Part shown: positions 37,988-41,334 of the stretch, piece by piece
How positions within the stretch are numbered: position 1 is the stretch's first letter
Layout of the letters: every line of letters starts with the position of its first letter
NCBI GenBank assembly: GCA_009788065.1
Contig: WQSF01000011.1
Span: 1-41,334 of the forward strand
Direction: 5' to 3'
DNA: 41,334 bases
Origin: Treponema sp.
GTDB taxonomy: Bacteria > Spirochaetota > Spirochaetia > Treponematales > Breznakiellaceae
The notes under the pieces: model-generated
What the model was told of the DNA's origin: nothing
Database searches by the model: none
What the model saw: the letters and a program-made list of their open reading frames with translations, nothing else
Translations under genes and position numbers: made by a program

Positions 37988-39949
37988 ATGGATTCTCAAG
38001 AAAATGAGTTCGCCGCGCCCGCTGTTTCGGATGCGCCGGAGGATTTTGTAATACCGGGCCGCTTTCAAAGGATCAGGCAAAAAGCCGGCAAAATAAGATC
38101 GGTACTGTACTCAATCGAAGATATTTTTTGCATAACTGTCATTATATTAATGGCTATTTTTCCTTTGCTGGAATTGGCGGCTCACTCTCTTTTTAAAACC
38201 GGCATTCCGGCTTCCACAGGTTTTATCGCTCATTTTCTGCTGTTTACCGCTCTTATCGCAGGTATGATCTGTACAAGAGATGAATCCCATCTTGCCATAT
38301 CGATAATACAGTATCTTCCCAAAGAATCAATTAAGGAAAGGTTAAAAGTTTTTGCCAATCTTATTTCATCTTTTGTTTCTGTTGTAATCGCGTGCAGTTC
38401 AATTTCGTTTATGAAAATGGGACTGGACCCGGGTAAAATAGGTTTTATTCCTAAACGTATTCTTGTTTCGATTATTCCGATTGCTTTTTTTATTATTGCC
38501 CTTCGTTTTGCGCATAAATCAAAGCTGACAGGCTGGAAAATTCTGTTTCCTGTACTTGTGATTATATTGGGAATTGCCGCTTCTTTTCCGTCTATCGTTA
38601 AAATAATTTGGGGCTTTGATATGCCCGACGCGGTTTTTAACGCCTGCGAATTGCTTATTGATATTACATGGTATGCGAAAATTCCCCTTGTTGTTTTCTT
38701 AATTATTGCGGCGCTCGGCGGAACGCCTTTATTTGTCATATTAGGCGGACTTTCTCTGCTGCTGCTTCAGTCGTCGGGCGGAGAGCAGGATTCCGTCGCG
38801 GTTAATATTTATTTCGGGCTTATTAACCAAAATATAATCGCGATCCCGTTGTTTACGATTGTAGGGTTCTTCCTTTCCGAAAGCAAAGCCGGAGAGAGGC
38901 TTGTAACTACCTTCCGCAGTTTCTTTAGCTGGCTTCCCGGAGGAATAATAATCGTAAGTGTTATTATCTGCGCTTTCTTTACATCGTTTACCGGAGCGTC
39001 AGGGGTTACGATTCTCGCGCTTGGAGGAATTTTATACGCGATATTAAGCGATCATTTAAAATACCCGCAAAAATTTTCTGTCGGGCTCTTAACGTCTATC
39101 GGCAGTATCGGCGTGCTTTTTCCGCCGAGTCTTGCGTTAATTTTAGTCGGAACCGTTATGCAGATAAATATTCTGCATTTATTTATCGGCGGGATACTGC
39201 CAGGAATTCTTCTTGTCGCGGCGATGATTGCCTTCGGCATTATTATTTCCATTAAAATAAAAATTCCTGTTGAAAAATTTGATGCAAAAAAAGCAATGGT
39301 TTCATTAAAAGAATCCAGTTTGGAAATTCTGCTTCCTGTGTTTTTAGTTATCGCCTATTTTACAGGTATTTTAGATTTGGTTCAGCTTGGAGCCGCGGCT
39401 GTTTTATACATTTTTATTGTAGAAGTTTTTATACACCGCGATATAAAATTAAAAGATATAAAAGGCGTTTTTAATAAAGCGGTTCCCATTATCGGAGGCG
39501 TGTTAATAATTCTGGCTTTGGCAAAAGCATTTTCGTTTTTTATTGTTGATACGCAGGCACCTTCAAATGTCGCTGCGTGGATGCATACCGCCATTTCTTC
39601 AAAGTGGGCATTCCTTCTGCTTCTTAACGCCGCTTTGCTTCTTATAGGTTTTGTTCTTGATATGTTTTCGGCGATTCTTGTCGTGCTTCCGCTCATTATT
39701 CCGCTCGGAGAAATTTACGGCATAGATCCTGTGCATTTGGGAATTATCTTTCTTGTAAACCTTGAAGTCGGGTATATTACTCCGCCTGTCGGACTTAATC
39801 TGTTCTTTTCATCGTACCGTTTTCATAAGCCGTTTATGGAAGTTTGCAAGTACGTTTCACCGTTCCTGCTTGTGCAGTTAGCTGTCGTATTGCTTGTAAC
39901 CTACCTGCCGTGGCTCAGTACGTGGCTTGTCAGCCTGGTTACAAAATAA
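37988..39949 (+). CDS. TRAP transporter fused permease (DctQ-DctM)
   Basis: N-terminal four-helix DctQ-like region, then DctM-like FVILGGLSLLLL...LFTIVGFFLSESKAGERL, FTSFTGASGVTILALGG, LEVGYITPPVGLNLF. Confidence 0.93.
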   Translation: MDSQENEFAAPAVSDAPEDFVIPGRFQRIRQKAGKIRSVLYSIEDIFCITVIILMAIFPLLELAAHSLFKTGIPASTGFIAHFLLFTALIAGMICTRDESHLAISIIQYLPKESIKERLKVFANLISSFVSVVIACSSISFMKMGLDPGKIGFIPKRILVSIIPIAFFIIALRFAHKSKLTGWKILFPVLVIILGIAASFPSIVKIIWGFDMPDAVFNACELLIDITWYAKIPLVVFLIIAALGGTPLFVILGGLSLLLLQSSGGEQDSVAVNIYFGLINQNIIAIPLFTIVGFFLSESKAGERLVTTFRSFFSWLPGGIIIVSVIICAFFTSFTGASGVTILALGGILYAILSDHLKYPQKFSVGLLTSIGSIGVLFPPSLALILVGTVMQINILHLFIGGILPGILLVAAMIAFGIIISIKIKIPVEKFDAKKAMVSLKESSLEILLPVFLVIAYFTGILDLVQLGAAAVLYIFIVEVFIHRDIKLKDIKGVFNKAVPIIGGVLIILALAKAFSFFIVDTQAPSNVAAWMHTAISSKWAFLLLLNAALLLIGFVLDMFSAILVVLPLIIPLGEIYGIDPVHLGIIFLVNLEVGYITPPVGLNLFFSSYRFHKPFMEVCKYVSPFLLVQLAVVLLVTYLPWLSTWLVSLVTK

Positions 39950-39965
39950 TCAGTTTGAGCGTAAT

Positions 39966-40556
39966 TTATTTTACAGGTCTCGAAAGCCATGATAGTTTTC
40001 CTATTTTCCACTTATAGACGATCTCTTCGTTTTCATTAACCGGACGCCAGAACATGTTGGCGACTGCGGCGGCGCGGAAGGATGTTTCGGGAAAAGGGTA
40101 GAACGGGGGATAAGACTGAGAACCCGCATTGGCTCTTGCATGAACATGTTGTTCGGATGTTTTTGGTATCAGCCATGAGCCGACTATTAACGGAGAGATT
40201 AAAGTTTTTATTTTTAAACCGGTATCTGCGAACATATCCTGTGTGATGTTAAAGTTTAGGCGAGGACCGAAAACGGTTAAGCTGTTTTCATCGGACAGAA
40301 AGGATGCGCAGGCTGTTTCCAAAGTTTTAAATTTTTCTCCGGCGGCGGCTGTTCTGATAGATTTTGCGATATATTTTAACTCATCGCTGTTTAAAGGCTT
40401 TGAAAGGGAAGCAATTGGAACCGCGTTCGGAAAACCATATACGCCTTTAAAACCGTTTTTAAACAATGACTGCGAATATTTGCGGATTTCGCCTCTTGCG
40501 TCATTATGCGGCACCAGAACCAAAAAGATCGAAGCTTTCGTTTTATCGGTTTTCAT
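39966..40556 (-). CDS. Hypothetical protein, possibly a degenerate 2H-phosphoesterase-like fold
   Basis: 203-aa ORF (track start 40577 GTG; ATG at 40556). KASIFLVLVPHNDARGEIRKYSQSLFKNGFKGVYGFPNAVPIASLSKPL resembles the layout of 2'-5' RNA ligase-like proteins. Confidence 0.55.
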   Translation of the reverse strand: MKTDKTKASIFLVLVPHNDARGEIRKYSQSLFKNGFKGVYGFPNAVPIASLSKPLNSDELKYIAKSIRTAAAGEKFKTLETACASFLSDENSLTVFGPRLNFNITQDMFADTGLKIKTLISPLIVGSWLIPKTSEQHVHARANAGSQSYPPFYPFPETSFRAAAVANMFWRPVNENEEIVYKWKIGKLSWLSRPVK

Positions 40557-40597
40557 AATTTCAATCTCATGATACACTGAATAAGAGGGGAATTTCT

Positions 40598-41334
40598 ATG
40601 AAATATAAAACAAAATTGCTGGTGGAACGCTTTACAGAGGTGCTGTCATCGTGGAAGGGTGTTGAATGTATAACTTTAAATGAAGCCGCCATGCAGGATA
40701 CATTAGACCCGTATTTCGCGCTTATTCTGGATGTTTTTTGCTGCGGTTCAATTCCCAAAGCCGAAGATCGCTGCCGCCAGCTTGGCGACGATGTAGCCGC
40801 GTTTGAAAGCGCCGGGCAGAGCGAGAAGGATCGTTTTTTAATCGGCGACATCCCTGTCCGCCTTGAATATAAGAAAACAAAAAAAATCGATGAACTTGTG
40901 AATATTGCTTGTTCCGATCATGAATCATTATGGTTTATTAAAGATTCGGGAACATACGGTTTTTACAGGCTTGCCAACTGCGAGATCGTCTATTCGCGCT
41001 CCGACTGGATACACGATGTTAGAAAAAAACTTGAAAACATCGGAGACAAATACTGGACAGAGATGCGGAACACGGTTCAATCCAAAATGGAACATTTCCT
41101 TTCTGATTTAGGCGCCGCCTGTTTCCAGGGAGATATGTTTCATTATTTAATCGCTTCAGCCGGTTTTATTAAAACGGCGTGTTTAACACTTTTATGTATA
41201 AACAAACGTTTCGAGCCTTCGCACCGCGCGTATTATAAACAGGTGAGCGAACTTCCCATCCTGCCTGAATCATTCGCCGCGGAGTTTCAAACATTTTTAA
41301 ACAGCGGCGCCGATGATTTAGATTCTCGTTTCGC
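40598..41334 (+). CDS. Uncharacterised protein, 3' end beyond the window (possible nucleotidyltransferase/DUF4037-like)
   Basis: Read directly: SD AGAGGGG, then ATG at 40598, open with no stop for about 245 codons to the window edge: MKYKTKLLVERFTEVLSSWKGVECITLNEAAMQDTLDPYFALILDVFCCGSIPKAEDR... It is absent from the ORF track because it lacks a stop. Confidence 0.75.
   Translation, partial: MKYKTKLLVERFTEVLSSWKGVECITLNEAAMQDTLDPYFALILDVFCCGSIPKAEDRCRQLGDDVAAFESAGQSEKDRFLIGDIPVRLEYKKTKKIDELVNIACSDHESLWFIKDSGTYGFYRLANCEIVYSRSDWIHDVRKKLENIGDKYWTEMRNTVQSKMEHFLSDLGAACFQGDMFHYLIASAGFIKTACLTLLCINKRFEPSHRAYYKQVSELPILPESFAAEFQTFLNSGADDLDSRF

Noticed and set aside
1-41334. CRISPR array, tRNA/rRNA, prophage or transposon
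   Set aside because: No regularly spaced repeats beyond those listed, no tRNA-like cloverleaf noticed, and no transposase, integrase or phage structural proteins in the ORFs.

Overview
This window is dense with genes and looks like chromosome from a spirochaete, probably a treponeme relative. That placement rests on the TatT/TatP/TatQM TRAP cluster, the PUR-domain protein and overall protein character. I could not run a database search. I find about 32 coding regions. Most are housekeeping or transport genes: two phosphohexomutases, PUR/DUF3276, CorA, RNase HII, a phosphoribosyltransferase, rhomboid, exonuclease III, a metallopeptidase with a C-terminal barrel, a DUF2974 hydrolase, MATE, cardiolipin synthase, a Sua5/YciO-like protein, a sigma-70 family factor, an RNB-domain RNase, Lhr helicase, an Opp/Dpp ABC ATPase, SecA, an M30-like lipoprotein, RNase HI, a J-domain protein, ornithine carbamoyltransferase, a hybrid histidine kinase, an ABC-2 exporter, and a TRAP transporter with TatT. 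One partial gene at the right edge is missing from the ORF track. I saw no tRNA, rRNA, CRISPR array, prophage or transposase. The best leads are in regulatory DNA. (1) A near-perfect sigma-54 (-24/-12) promoter lies upstream of the sigma-70 family gene, with an upstream palindrome and repeats, which suggests a sigma cascade. (2) Several genes have a -10 box exactly 6 nt from the start codon and no Shine-Dalgarno, which predicts leaderless mRNAs; they include a 47-bp divergent secA/ABC intergenic region. (3) All six convergent gene junctions are 31 bp or shorter, or overlap, with no recognisable intrinsic terminator. (4) There is a helically phased AATCCGT repeat between argF and a J-domain gene. 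(5) The PUR protein carries a repetitive Arg/Glu/Gly tail.
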